Origin: Symploca sp. SIO2C1
GTDB taxonomy: Bacteria; Cyanobacteriota; Cyanobacteriia; Cyanobacteriales; Coleofasciculaceae
Reading direction: 5' to 3'
Assembly: GCA_010692635.1 (NCBI GenBank)
Contig: JAAHGL010000013.1
Span: 1 to 52,869, forward strand
Length of the DNA stretch: 52,869 nt
Positions 6,810-15,678 of the stretch are shown here, in pieces. Positions within the stretch are counted from its first letter, which is position 1. The number at the start of each line of letters is the position of its first letter. Both the position numbers and the translations under genes were made by a program. The notes below the pieces were generated by a model. The model saw only the letters and a program-made list of their open reading frames with translations. It did no database searches and was not told where the DNA came from.

Positions 6810-8513
6810 TTATTGGTGATTAGTTATTTGCCTGTAGTTCCAGAAACCAAAGATTAACCAAAAGGCAAGCAGAGCAACCGTCAGCAGCAAAATGGGAATC
6901 GGACCAAATCGTTCAATTAGAGTCGGTGCAGCAGCAGTAAATAAACCACCCCCAACAATCGGTTCAAAGAACAGCTGTTTGTAAGCAAAGCTCTCGAAGG
7001 CATCAGAACGCTTGTGAGGGTCAACCATCTGCATCAGTAATAAGCCAGTGGCAGTGACACCCATTGATTGTCCCATATCGCCAATCCCCCGCTCAAACCA
7101 GTAGGTGGGAATGATTCGAGGAGCAAGATAAATAAAACAGAGGATATTCCAGGTAATGCCAGCTACAGACAAAAGTAGAAATGCTCCGAAGTTACCGACT
7201 ATTACAGCTAAGGAGATAGAGGCCAGAGCTGCGACAATAGTTACATCCAGCGCTAGTCCACCAATGTTATTCATTAACCGACGGTCAATCAGATAAGTTA
7301 GATGCAAACGCTCTAGAAAAAGCTGCACAATAATACCACCTACCAACGCTAGGGGAAATAGGGGAATAGCAGATAGTAACTCTAGTCCATCACCTCCTCT
7401 GTTCCAGGTTACTGATTCGATGAAGTTGAGTCCTTGCAAGATGAGCCAGCCAATAGCAATCGCTAATGCGACGAAACCAAAGTGTAGTGATAAGGGATCG
7501 ATGAGCAAGCTGCGCATCATTCTGGCTCTTTTGGTTCTCGTTTCTGGACTTTCTTGGTGATTCTCCCTTAGCTGCTCCTCCTCCAGGTTTCCCTCTTCGG
7601 TGGCTGGGAGATGTCCCTTATTACGTCCCCAATTCGCCAACATTACTCCCGCCACAACACCGCTGACAATTCCCACTGTAGCTAAGCCGAGAGCAAGATC
7701 CGGTCCTTCTGCAAAGCCCAACTTAGTAAGGGTTTCAGACATGCCAGCAGCTGTCCCATGACCACCTTCAAAAGCAATTTCAATCAAAGCACCGGAGATG
7801 GGACTAAGTCCAAAGACAGGAGTCAATACTGTCAATGCTAGTAATAGTCCCACAACATATTGTCCCCAGGCAATCGACTGACCAAAGGCTACCTGGGGTG
7901 AAGCCAGCCGCCAAATATCTCGTGGACTAGGAATAAATTCCCCAAGGAAAATAGTTGCAAAGACGACATTGATAAAAACCCCTGGGATTTGTTTCCAAAC
8001 ATCCAGCACTGGTTGGGAAAAAATGCCAGTTGAAAGGAAGTTGTCCTCTCCTGCGATCGCACCTAATACTGCTGGCCCTAGCAGCAAGGCAAGTAACCCA
8101 GTTACAATTGAACTGGGTAAATACAGTGCTTGCAACAAGGGAATACTCTGGCGAATCCATCTCCCAATCAGCAGCAAAAAACTGAGGATTACAAAAGCAA
8201 AGAATACATCCTGGAAGTCATAGGAGGGACCTGGGTTAGAGCCTTGTGCTAGAGCCCCCAAAGCCAAGGGCGCTAACATTAAGATTACTGCTCCGATGAT
8301 CAGCCAGCTAGCTCGATATAACATTCGCCAGTGCTTAAAGAGCGATCGCGTTGCTGGAGCAACTTCTTTCTTCCTTCTCAGATGTTTTGTCTTTACACGG
8401 TGTTGATACAGAGCTCGAAGGTGTAACAGCCGCAGCGTCAATCGTCTAATAGACCGTCCTAATAGTTGCTTCGTCCAGCTTAAAAAAAGGTAGATATCTC
8501 TAGTATGCAACAT
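6810..8513 (-). CDS. Sodium/glutamate symporter (GltS/ESS family)
   Basis: A polytopic membrane protein of about 567 residues from the chosen start (578 from the upstream ATG at 8546). I prefer the ATG at 8513 because AGGAAG lies about 8 nt before it. A basic cytoplasmic leader is followed by about a dozen hydrophobic helices. Gly-rich stretches such as FEGGHGTAAGMSETLTKLGF and a repeat-like C-terminal half (GIGDMGQSMGVTATGLLL) match the ESS glutamate:Na+ symporters. A charged hydrophilic loop (NLEEEQLRENHQESPETRTKRARMM broken at its middle) separates the halves. The substrate is inferred from the family only. Leader and central loop are longer than in the approximately 400-residue E. coli GltS. 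Confidence 0.75.
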   Translation of the reverse strand: MLHTRDIYLFLSWTKQLLGRSIRRLTLRLLHLRALYQHRVKTKHLRRKKEVAPATRSLFKHWRMLYRASWLIIGAVILMLAPLALGALAQGSNPGPSYDFQDVFFAFVILSFLLLIGRWIRQSIPLLQALYLPSSIVTGLLALLLGPAVLGAIAGEDNFLSTGIFSQPVLDVWKQIPGVFINVVFATIFLGEFIPSPRDIWRLASPQVAFGQSIAWGQYVVGLLLALTVLTPVFGLSPISGALIEIAFEGGHGTAAGMSETLTKLGFAEGPDLALGLATVGIVSGVVAGVMLANWGRNKGHLPATEEGNLEEEQLRENHQESPETRTKRARMMRSLLIDPLSLHFGFVALAIAIGWLILQGLNFIESVTWNRGGDGLELLSAIPLFPLALVGGIIVQLFLERLHLTYLIDRRLMNNIGGLALDVTIVAALASISLAVIVGNFGAFLLLSVAGITWNILCFIYLAPRIIPTYWFERGIGDMGQSMGVTATGLLLMQMVDPHKRSDAFESFAYKQLFFEPIVGGGLFTAAAPTLIERFGPIPILLLTVALLAFWLIFGFWNYRQITNHQ

Positions 8514-8570
8514 CTCATCTTCCTGTGCACAATCATTTTTTCCCATAAATTCTTAATCGTAGCACCTTCC

Positions 8571-9004
8571 TTGGTCATTAGTACAAAAGACTAATGACCA
8601 ATGACTTATAGCAAACTTCCTCTTTATCTCTGGTTCAATAAAAAATAACTATTAGCAAATTGTTAAATTTTAAGAATAGAAAAAAAATATTATTATCAGT
8701 TTCATCATTCTACCTATGTACTTCATTGAAAAAAAATCAATGAATCCGTTGATACAAAACCTTTTTCCTAGAATGTATTTTGACTTATTTACGGGATTTT
8801 GCTACCCTTTTAAAGGGGGACAATAGTCGAAAAATGAGTATAATTTACTGATTTAAATTACAAACAAATAAATATTAAATCACCCTCAAAGCTGATCAAT
8901 CTCACTCTAAAAGAGGGTTTACTTCAGTTGTGTTCTAGGGTCAATAATTGAAAATTGTAAATATCAGGACATAATTGAAAATTAGTACATAACTTAACAC
9001 GGAC
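8571..9004. other. Divergent intergenic region, AT-rich
   Basis: This stretch separates the symporter gene (-) from the first pentapeptide gene (+). It contains a perfect 12-bp stem hairpin (TTGGTCATTAGT at 8571-8582 with its complement at 8590-8601) built from the TGGTCAT heptamer family, then strongly AT-rich DNA that presumably holds both promoters. No gene is seen. Confidence 0.6.
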
Positions 9005-9508
9005 ATGCAAATCTCATACCTCGGAATCGGTTTCCAATCTCTAGCTACTACTTCTAATACTCAAAAAATATCTTCAGAGCAGCTTCTAGATAGCTATGCA
9101 GCAGGAGAACTGGATTTTCCCAGAGTCAACCTCAGTAACTCAATCATGACTGGAGTCAACCTGAGTTTGGTAAACTTTCGTGGAGCAGAGCTCAATGGTT
9201 CTGTACTCAAGCGAGTCAATCTAGCAAGGGCAAATTTGAGTATGGCAGATTTAAGTGGAGCAAACCTAACTGGAGCAGATTTAAGTGGAGCCAACTTAGT
9301 TTGGGCTGATTTACACAATGCCAACTTAGCAGGAGCAGATTTGACTGGAGCCAACCTAACTGGAGCAGACTTAACTGGAGCAAATCTGAATGGAACAACT
9401 ATGCCGGATGGTACAGTTCTCTCAAGTAGTAAACTATCAAACCGGTCTAGTGGTAAATTCAATCTAATCTCAAAATTTATCTCGCGCCTGTTCACTAACC
9501 ATGATTAA
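9005..9508 (+). CDS. Pentapeptide-repeat protein
   Basis: A 167-residue protein. After a non-repetitive N-terminal part (about 1-35) come about 18 tandem A(D/N)LxX pentapeptides from about residue 40 to 133 ([25 protein letters not shown] and so on), predicted to form a right-handed quadrilateral beta-helix. A basic hydrophilic tail follows (SGKFNLISKFISRLF). Biochemical function is unknown for most of the family. The region around residues 24-44 (SEQLLDSYAAGELDFPRVNL) matches the start of the next gene's product ([20 protein letters not shown]), so the two are paralogues. The frame is followed by a strong hairpin terminator at 9570. Confidence 0.9.
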   Translation: MQISYLGIGFQSLATTSNTQKISSEQLLDSYAAGELDFPRVNLSNSIMTGVNLSLVNFRGAELNGSVLKRVNLARANLSMADLSGANLTGADLSGANLVWADLHNANLAGADLTGANLTGADLTGANLNGTTMPDGTVLSSSKLSNRSSGKFNLISKFISRLFTNHD

Positions 9509-9569
9509 TGTCTCCGAGTTCACCTTAAATACTATAGGTAATGAAAAACATCCTAGGCATTGATAATTT

Positions 9570-9618
9570 AAGGTGCTCAGTTGTTTCCTCCTCACAAACA
9601 ACTGAGCACCTTCTCGAA
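9570..9618 (+). terminator. Strong hairpin terminator between the two pentapeptide genes
   Basis: A perfect 17-bp stem (AAGGTGCTCAGTTGTTT at 9570-9586 with its complement at 9596-9612) closes a 9-nt loop and is followed by a T-rich tract. It probably ends transcription of the first pentapeptide gene and separates it from the paralogue downstream. The remaining gap to 9873 shows no gene. Confidence 0.8.
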
Positions 9619-9872
9619 TTTTATTTAAGCTCTCAAAAAGTTGGATGCATCTGAGGGAAGAAAACACAACAGGGCAGCCCAGTACATAGCAGCAAACTCC
9701 CAACTCAGGTGATGCCAGTCACAGTTCCTTAAGCACCACATTACAGCTGTAGCTGATAAAACTTACTATTGACCCCAGTCAAATTCACGCTTTTTCAGGA
9801 TCTACCTCAAGAGCTTTCCTAGAGAAATGCCTGATGATTAAAACCATCCTAATAGATCAGGAATAGGAAGAT

Positions 9873-10469
9873 ATGGGACGCTCTGACACTGGCAACCGCT
9901 ACCAATCCAAAGCTTCTACGTCTTTAATTAATCAGGTAGATGAGAGCAGACGCTCTCGGAATATACCTCCTGATGAGCTGTTGAGGTTGTATAAGGCAGG
10001 AAAACGAGATTTTATTGGAGTAGATCTAAGCAAACGAGTTCTGAGTGGAGTCAACCTAAGATGGGCAAATTTGAAGGGGGCAAAGCTTAACAAAACTGTG
10101 CTAGTGGGAGTTAACTTGACGGAGGCAAACTTGAGTGAGGGAGACTTGAGTGAGGCGAAGCTATATTCTACTCCGCTAGAAGGAGCCAATCTCAGAAGGG
10201 TAAAGCTGAATGGAGCGGATCTACGTGGGGTTAACTTAACTAACGTAAACCTAACTAAAGCCAACTTGAGTGGAGCCAACCTACACAAGGTAAACTTAAC
10301 TGGAGCCGACTTGAGCGGAGCCGACTTGAGTGGGGCTGACTTACAAAAAGTTAACTTAACTGGAGCAAATTTGCGTGGAGTAGATTGGACTGGAGCAAAG
10401 TTTAAAGAGACTGAATTGACTGGGGTAAGTCTGCTGGGTGGCTCATCCTTGGTAAGTCAATCGTGTTGA
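9873..10469 (+). CDS. Pentapeptide-repeat protein (paralogue)
   Basis: A 198-residue protein. The N-terminal 45 residues are polar and charged; about 27 pentapeptides then run from about residue 50 to 188 ([40 protein letters not shown]). It is predicted to be a beta-helix of about 6-7 coils, longer than the paralogue upstream. A good Shine-Dalgarno (AGGAAG) precedes the ATG at 9873. The shared segment [14 protein letters not shown] suggests a common short N-terminal domain in this paralogue pair. No cognate gyrase-targeting toxin or other partner is nearby, so the role is unknown. A heptamer array begins right after the stop. Confidence 0.9.
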   Translation: MGRSDTGNRYQSKASTSLINQVDESRRSRNIPPDELLRLYKAGKRDFIGVDLSKRVLSGVNLRWANLKGAKLNKTVLVGVNLTEANLSEGDLSEAKLYSTPLEGANLRRVKLNGADLRGVNLTNVNLTKANLSGANLHKVNLTGADLSGADLSGADLQKVNLTGANLRGVDWTGAKFKETELTGVSLLGGSSLVSQSC

Positions 10470-10471
10470 GA

Positions 10472-10603
10472 AAGGCAGGAGGCAGAAGGCAGAAGGCAGA
10501 AGGCAGAAGGCAGAAGGCAGAAGGCAGAAGGCAGAAGGCAGAAGGCAGGAGGCAGAAGGCAGAAGGCAGAAGGCAGGAGGCAGAAGGCAGAAGGCAGGAG
10601 GAC
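10472..10603. repeat. Heptamer array (AGAAGGC)n
   Basis: About eighteen consecutive copies of AGAAGGC, some AGGAGGC, between the pentapeptide gene and the convergent Ap4A phosphorylase-like gene. The same unit is found inside the coding region of the TPR-CHAT gene at 47690-47750 and around 48740-48815. Confidence 0.95.
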
Positions 10604-10697
10604 CAAAAAGATTGAAGCCGACAAGATGGTTATAGGCAGATTTTGTATAATCCCTCCCCACCTTCCCCAGTTTTTCTATGGGTATTTCCTAATAAGC

Positions 10698-11636
10698 TCA
10701 CTGGGATTGAGCAACGCTCTTGAGGATATTCATAGGACCAAAGTCTTTCAGAATCTGCATTTGTTGCTCATTACGAACGAGAAGAGCACCTCCAAATCCT
10801 AAGGAGTTAACAGAAATCGACTCAAAATCCTCCTGGGATCGCGGCACAAGCAGCATCCATTGCCTGGTAGCCAAAAGATTGTAGGCTCCAGATTGTCTGT
10901 TTCCCCTTGTACTTTCATCCCCTTGCCAGCCGACTGCACGGAGTAGGTTATGATAGCACTGACTTGTTGCAGCAGCTGCTTCTAATGGAGATTTTGCCCA
11001 AAGGGGGTCTAATCGAGCAACAGCGTGGACAAAAGGAAAACTCGGTATAGTCCCAATAGTTCCCTTAAATCTAGCAGAAGCGATCGCAGGTTCGATCGGT
11101 ATCTTCAGTCCATTGGATGCGAGTGGTAAGGGAACAAATTGCAGGTGCTTGTGTCGCTGGCTAGCTCCGGCAATCTTACCACCGTTATAGAATGCCAAGC
11201 CCTCGAATTCTGCTAGGCATCTCCACATAGCCTCAAAATCCTGCAAAGTTAGCAAGGTTTCCTGCTCCTCAAACGAGCGGGTGACGATGAGTAGGTGATA
11301 GTCCACAACATTGAATTTGTTTAACAGACATAAGTGTGTATTGGAAATGTCTGCAACGAATAAGTCTTCTTCGTAGGGAAGGAATGGATTGAACTCTTTT
11401 GCCGAGTTGGTAGCTTTTTTGTCTTGCTTCTGCTTAGCTTTATCTTTACGTATTAGGTTGGACAAAATCCGAACGAGAAAACTAATACCATCTTGCTCTA
11501 CAAACTCTGACTCTGTTGGTATTGATTGGAGTGCTTTGCATTGGAGTGCATGAGCAGTTTGATTGGTGAGGCTTGTCCATAATGTCCCGGGTTCCAGCGT
11601 TAGTGTTTCCTGTGAAGTTGGTTGTTCTTCAGGCAT
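10698..11636 (-). CDS. ATP adenylyltransferase / Ap4A phosphorylase-like protein
   Basis: A 312-residue cytoplasmic protein of the HIT-like superfamily. The diagnostic segment is near residues 138-175: NVVDYHLLIVTRSFEEQ, then FYNGGKIAGASQRHKHLQFV, with the HxHxQ-type nucleotide-binding motif (H-K-H-L-Q). It resembles the Ap4A phosphorylase II type, which phosphorolyses diadenosine tetraphosphate to ATP and ADP, with a C-terminal half ending in the conserved NSLGFGGALLVRNE. Length agrees with the family (about 300). There is no clear Shine-Dalgarno before the ATG, and no partner gene is adjacent. Confidence 0.82.
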   Translation of the reverse strand: MPEEQPTSQETLTLEPGTLWTSLTNQTAHALQCKALQSIPTESEFVEQDGISFLVRILSNLIRKDKAKQKQDKKATNSAKEFNPFLPYEEDLFVADISNTHLCLLNKFNVVDYHLLIVTRSFEEQETLLTLQDFEAMWRCLAEFEGLAFYNGGKIAGASQRHKHLQFVPLPLASNGLKIPIEPAIASARFKGTIGTIPSFPFVHAVARLDPLWAKSPLEAAAATSQCYHNLLRAVGWQGDESTRGNRQSGAYNLLATRQWMLLVPRSQEDFESISVNSLGFGGALLVRNEQQMQILKDFGPMNILKSVAQSQ

Positions 11637-11639
11637 AGT

Positions 11640-12959
11640 TAATTTTGGAATTAACAGAATCAGTACTTGAACAAAATGAATTTTATATTTTAATATTAAC
11701 TGGAGTTTTGGTCAGCCATAGCTGCCAAGTCATCAATTGTTCTGTGTCAACGAATTTTCCCCTGACTTTGAACAAAAATAAAAGGAGCATTTGCGATCGC
11801 AACGAGAACTTCCAGAGAGCTCAAATCCACCAAGGATAACAGGGAAAATAATTGAGAATAAACAGTGCTTGTTGAGAACGAACAAGTCAATTATGGATTT
11901 TTAATAATATTTTTGCTCTTATTTCTGTAACTTTTGATGCATTTACCCTAAGCGATGTATTTTTACGTTTTTCTTAAGATTTCTGCCCTCTGCCTTTCTT
12001 CTGGTAATTTCTGCTATAAGGTGAAATCCTCTTCCCTGTTCCCTACTCCCTCACTCCAAAGGAATATTTCTTCAGAGATTTTTCAAGCTTCCGGTATAGC
12101 AAAACGTGCTTATGAGCAAGTTTTTGAGTTTCTTCCAACTTCACATTTGCTGAGTTTTATCTCAAGGTTTGTTTAACTTTCACAGAAATTGTGACTAAAA
12201 AACTATCTGGTCGAAGAATATACGGATAGACAATAAGGACAAAAGTAAGTTAACTTGTATAACATACGTCAAACATGTATTACTATTTAATTGAGGCCCA
12301 CGCTTGATCTGAATTAGGTGATCAAAGCCAGCAATTTCGTTCAAATGACGATGCTCGCTATTCAAATTAGTTTCCGAAAACCTTGATATCACCAATCTAA
12401 ATTGGCTCCAGATTATGTGTGACTCAACTGCTCTAAACGATAATAGCTCCAAAGACCACAGACTAAATTCTCCCTCTTCATCCTAAGAGTGAGTGTGTCA
12501 AGGGCATCTATTTTTCTAGGTTGAATTTTAATTGCATAACTTTCTTAACCTTTAGAAGTCGCCAGTTCTAAACAAATACCGAAGCTTGCTATAGGTAACT
12601 TCCACAAGGAAGCGTTGTTATCAGGGTATACCAATATTGACTATGCCATTTGGGCTGCTAGTTAAACATAAAGTTTGCAGCATCAACACTGCTCTTCGAT
12701 CTATAAGCAGTTCAGCATTTAAATTATCATATCAACATTTACAACTCAATTGTGAGATATAGATAATAGGATGCTAAAAAATCCCAATTTAAATGCGTTT
12801 TAGCTTATCAGTGCATCACATGATTTAAGTCTTTCACCGAAGACAAAAAAGCTTCAGAGATAAAGCTTTTATATTCTATGTCTAGGGGAAATTTAAACCC
12901 TGATGGGGTGTCAGCTACTAAACTTTTACCCGTTGATCAGGCACAGAAAGAGGATAGCG
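11640..12959. other. Long intergenic region upstream of the taxis operon
   Basis: About 1.3 kb without a convincing gene. It is AT-rich, has few tandem repeats compared with the rest of the window, and probably carries the promoter and leader of the taxis operon that starts at 12960. I saw no clear terminator, riboswitch or tRNA in it. Confidence 0.6.
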
Positions 12960-14156
12960 ATGACTGCTAAACAAATTACTCCTTTTGTCTCTATTAACCC
13001 ATTGGCTGCGTTCAAACCAGTTCGCTTTCTCAAAACTTTAAAGCGGCTTCAGTTCAGTGGTCAATTGGTATTGACAGACTCCCAAGGACAAGAATGGCTA
13101 TTTTATCTCTATCAAGGAGGCATTATGTATGCCACGGGTGGAACTCATCGAGTAAGACGATGGCATAGAAATTTAGCTGTTAACTGTCCTCAGATGCTTG
13201 CTAATACCTTAGCTTGGCGAGATGTTTTGGCGGGTATCAATACAACAGATTTCACTAACTGCTGGGAATATCAGCTGTTGTGTTTATGGATAGCAGGACA
13301 AGAAATTACTCAGGTACAAGCAAGCAAAATCATTCGCTCTTGCATTGCAGAAGTTTTGTTTGATATAGCGCAAGCAAAGGATGCAACTCATCAAATCAAG
13401 CCAGATAACTCGTTATCTAGCCAACTTCCCTTGATTGATGTGGATGAAGCAATTGCTAAAGTACAGCGGCTCTGGCAAGCCTGGCAAGAGCCTAGGATTG
13501 TCAATTATTCTCCCAACCAAGCTCCTATAATTAAGCAAGTAAAGCAACTCCAGGAACGCAGCTCGACAGATATCTACCAAACCATCACCAAGCTACTAGA
13601 TGGACACCGCACTTTGCGGGATTTGGCTGTGCAGACGAAGCGAGATGTAGTTGCACTAACTCATTTAATTGTGCCCTACGTTCAATTGGGATGGGTCGAG
13701 CTAATTAACATCCCGGATTTCGCAACTCCAGTTGGTGGAGAGAACTTCCAAGTACCACCCAAAAAAGAGTCTACTGGAGTGCTAGTAGCTTGTGTGGATG
13801 ACAGTTTTCAGGTGCGTCACACTATGGAAAAGCTGCTCACAGCGGCAGGTTATCGGTTTTTAGGTGTGGAAGATGGTGTGCGAGCGCTTGGCATTTTGTT
13901 AACCCGCAAGCCAGATTTTATCTTTTTGGACTTAGTGATGCCAAATGCCAACGGTTATGAAATTTGTACTCAGTTACGCAAGCTTTCTAGTTTCCGCGAT
14001 ACCCCAATCGTGATTTTAACCGGAAATGATGGGTTTGCTAACCGACTGCGCTCTAATTTTGCTGGAGCCTCAGATTTTGTGAGCAAACCATTTGATACCG
14101 AGAAAGTCCTAAATGTGCTCGGTAAGCATCTGAAGCAGCGTGCTATTAGTCATTAG
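12960..14156 (+). CDS. PatA/PixG-type response regulator (PATAN + REC)
   Basis: About 398 residues from the chosen ATG at 12960, which follows AGAGGA; an in-frame ATG at 12903 lacks a ribosome site. The N-terminal PATAN domain (DUF4388) is recognisable from LKRLQFSGQLVLTDSQGQEW and LYQGGIMYATGGTHRVRRW. A helical middle follows. The C-terminal receiver has the acidic pair in ACVDDSF, the phospho-acceptor Asp in FIFLDLVMPNANGYE and the Lys in SKPF, so it should be phosphorylatable. This is the first gene of a set arranged like the pix/hmp loci that control phototaxis or hormogonium motility in cyanobacteria, where PatA-like regulators are thought to act on the type IV pilus machinery. The stop codon TAG opens a TTGTTTG-type repeat. 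Confidence 0.88.
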   Translation: MTAKQITPFVSINPLAAFKPVRFLKTLKRLQFSGQLVLTDSQGQEWLFYLYQGGIMYATGGTHRVRRWHRNLAVNCPQMLANTLAWRDVLAGINTTDFTNCWEYQLLCLWIAGQEITQVQASKIIRSCIAEVLFDIAQAKDATHQIKPDNSLSSQLPLIDVDEAIAKVQRLWQAWQEPRIVNYSPNQAPIIKQVKQLQERSSTDIYQTITKLLDGHRTLRDLAVQTKRDVVALTHLIVPYVQLGWVELINIPDFATPVGGENFQVPPKKESTGVLVACVDDSFQVRHTMEKLLTAAGYRFLGVEDGVRALGILLTRKPDFIFLDLVMPNANGYEICTQLRKLSSFRDTPIVILTGNDGFANRLRSNFAGASDFVSKPFDTEKVLNVLGKHLKQRAISH

Positions 14157-14275
14157 TTGTTTGTTGTTTGTCCTTTGTCATTAGTTGTTTGTTGTCTGTT
14201 GTTTATTGAATAACCAATGACCAATGACCAATGACCAATAACTATTTTTTGTTGTTTATTAATGAGGTAAATGTT

Positions 14276-14641
14276 ATGGGTACTGCTCTAGTGGTTGAAG
14301 ATTCCTTAACGGATATGCAGGTTCTCTCTAGTTGTCTCCAACAAGGAGGTATCAACGTCTTAATTGCCCAAAGTGGAGAAGAAGCTTTAACCAAAATTAC
14401 TGGTCAGAAGCCTGACATTATTGTTCTAGATGTTGTCTTACCAGGTCTTAGTGGTTTTGAACTTTGTCGCGAACTAAAAAATCAAACCAGTACTAGTAAT
14501 ATTCCTATCGTTATTTGTTCAACAAAAGGAGGCGATATGGATAAATTTTGGGGAATGAAACAGGGAGCAGATGCTTACTTATCCAAGCCAATTGACCAGG
14601 AAGAATTAGTCCGCACTGTTAAACAGCTAATTAAAGTCTAA
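14276..14641 (+). CDS. CheY-like single-domain response regulator
   Basis: 121 residues from the ATG at 14276, which has a strong GAGGTAA ribosome site; the longer frame from 14231 starts inside a CAATGAC repeat and is unlikely. It is a stand-alone receiver domain: acidic pair in VVEDSL, phospho-Asp in IIVLDVVLPGLSGFE, Thr/Ser in VICSTKG and Lys in YLSKPID. It is the PixH/HmpB position of the operon and probably takes phosphate from the hybrid CheA. The spacer from the upstream gene (14157-14263) consists of TTGTTTG and CAATGAC heptamers. Confidence 0.92.
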   Translation: MGTALVVEDSLTDMQVLSSCLQQGGINVLIAQSGEEALTKITGQKPDIIVLDVVLPGLSGFELCRELKNQTSTSNIPIVICSTKGGDMDKFWGMKQGADAYLSKPIDQEELVRTVKQLIKV

Positions 14642-14855
14642 TTGGTTTGATGTAGATCATATTTTGTAGGTCCTCCAACCTCCCCCTTGATAAGAGCTCA
14701 CAAGGGTAGGTTTTTTACTGTCGGGTTGGGACAAGACAAGGTAGACAAGGTGAAAAGGGAGGAAAAACGTACCAATTTCTGTTCGGTTATCAAAAATCCA
14801 AGACGCACCAAAAGCCCAGTTTTTCGTAAAAAATCTTCCTTGTCTACTTTCCTAC

Positions 14856-14989
14856 GGGTGAGGTGAAATTTACAGTGGCTTTCAAGAAATAAGGCTCCAA
14901 GGCAGAGGGCTCCAAGGGAAGAGGATTTGACAAAAGTTTCTTCACTCATTACTCATTACTCATTACTCATTACTCAAAAAAGCTCTCAC
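14856..14989. repeat. Dispersed repeat unit, copy 1
   Basis: This block starts GGGTGAGGTGAAATTTACAG, contains AAGAGGATTTGACAAAAGTT and an ACTCATT heptamer run, and ends CTCAAAAAAGCTCTC. It recurs with the same order at 30767-30898. It ends two bases before the CheW start codon, so the cheW ribosome site is made of repeat DNA. The rest of the gap from 14642 holds nothing recognisable. Confidence 0.85.
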
Positions 14990-14990
14990 T

Positions 14991-15563
14991 ATGTCCGATT
15001 CTTTATCAATCCCAAAATCTTTATCATCACCAAGTAGGAATGCCATTAATCGCCTCTCTAGTTCAGGAAGCACAAGGGAACAGTTTTTGCGGTTGCATCT
15101 TGCGCGTAATACGACAGCACTACTACCGCTGCAAGAACTGACTGAGGTACTAACTGTTCCTATCGGTCAGATTGTACCTATTCCCCACATGAAAGCTTGG
15201 ATAATGGGTGTCTACAACTGGCGGGGTGACATTCTTTGGATGGTTGATTTAGGTCATTTAGTGGGACTCACCCCCTGGTATCGACAGACTAGTAGCACTT
15301 CAGTTCATAAAGCAGTTGTGCTACGTGTTAATACTGCTAATAAAAGTTCGACCAAGATTAAAAGTCAGATGCTAGGGCTAGTTGTTAGTCAGGTAGAAGA
15401 TATTGAGTTATGCGATCCAGATGGGATTCAATCTCCGCCATCATCAACAGTGACGGCTGAATTAGTGCCATTTTTGCGCGGCTACTGGCTGAAAGCTAAC
15501 GGTGAAATGTTAACAGTTCTGGATGGAGAAGCCATTATGAGAGCGATGCCAAGGCATGAATAG
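14991..15563 (+). CDS. CheW-like adaptor (PixI/HmpC position)
   Basis: 190 residues. After a Ser-rich leader of about 30 residues comes a single CheW domain: LARNTTALLPLQELTEVLTV, GQIVPIPHMKAWIMGVYNWR, DILWMVDLGHLVGL, LVVSQVEDIELCDPDGIQ. Such adaptors couple transducers to CheA in membrane arrays. The gene keeps the expected position after the CheY gene and before the transducers. No Shine-Dalgarno is visible before the ATG, since the upstream DNA is a dispersed repeat. The following spacer (15564-15678) contains CAATTCT repeats. Confidence 0.88.
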   Translation: MSDSLSIPKSLSSPSRNAINRLSSSGSTREQFLRLHLARNTTALLPLQELTEVLTVPIGQIVPIPHMKAWIMGVYNWRGDILWMVDLGHLVGLTPWYRQTSSTSVHKAVVLRVNTANKSSTKIKSQMLGLVVSQVEDIELCDPDGIQSPPSSTVTAELVPFLRGYWLKANGEMLTVLDGEAIMRAMPRHE

Positions 15564-15678
15564 TAAACAGTACCTAATTGAAGAAAGAATACAGAATTTC
15601 AGGAGTTCAGAATCAAGAAATCAGATGGAAATTCAAGACAATTAGCAATTCTCAATTCTCAATTTTCAATTAACTGAT

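Noticed and set aside
8571-8601. Perfect 12-bp hairpin as a terminator
   Set aside because: It lies between divergent gene starts, has no T tract and is made of TGGTCAT repeat units.
9094-10288. Minus-strand open frames of 133 and 118 residues opposite the pentapeptide genes
   Set aside because: They mirror the periodic 15-bp code of the plus-strand repeats and have no ribosome site or protein-like composition.
10443-10661. Open frame with repeated CLLPSAF residues
   Set aside because: It is a translation of the AGAAGGC array with no independent support.
11955-12452. Short open frames in the region before the taxis operon
   Set aside because: No ribosome sites, no recognisable motif and biased composition; chance frames in AT-rich DNA are more likely.
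14698-14949. Minus-strand open frame of 83 residues
   Set aside because: It lies across the dispersed repeat 14856-14989, runs against the operon and has no recognisable features.
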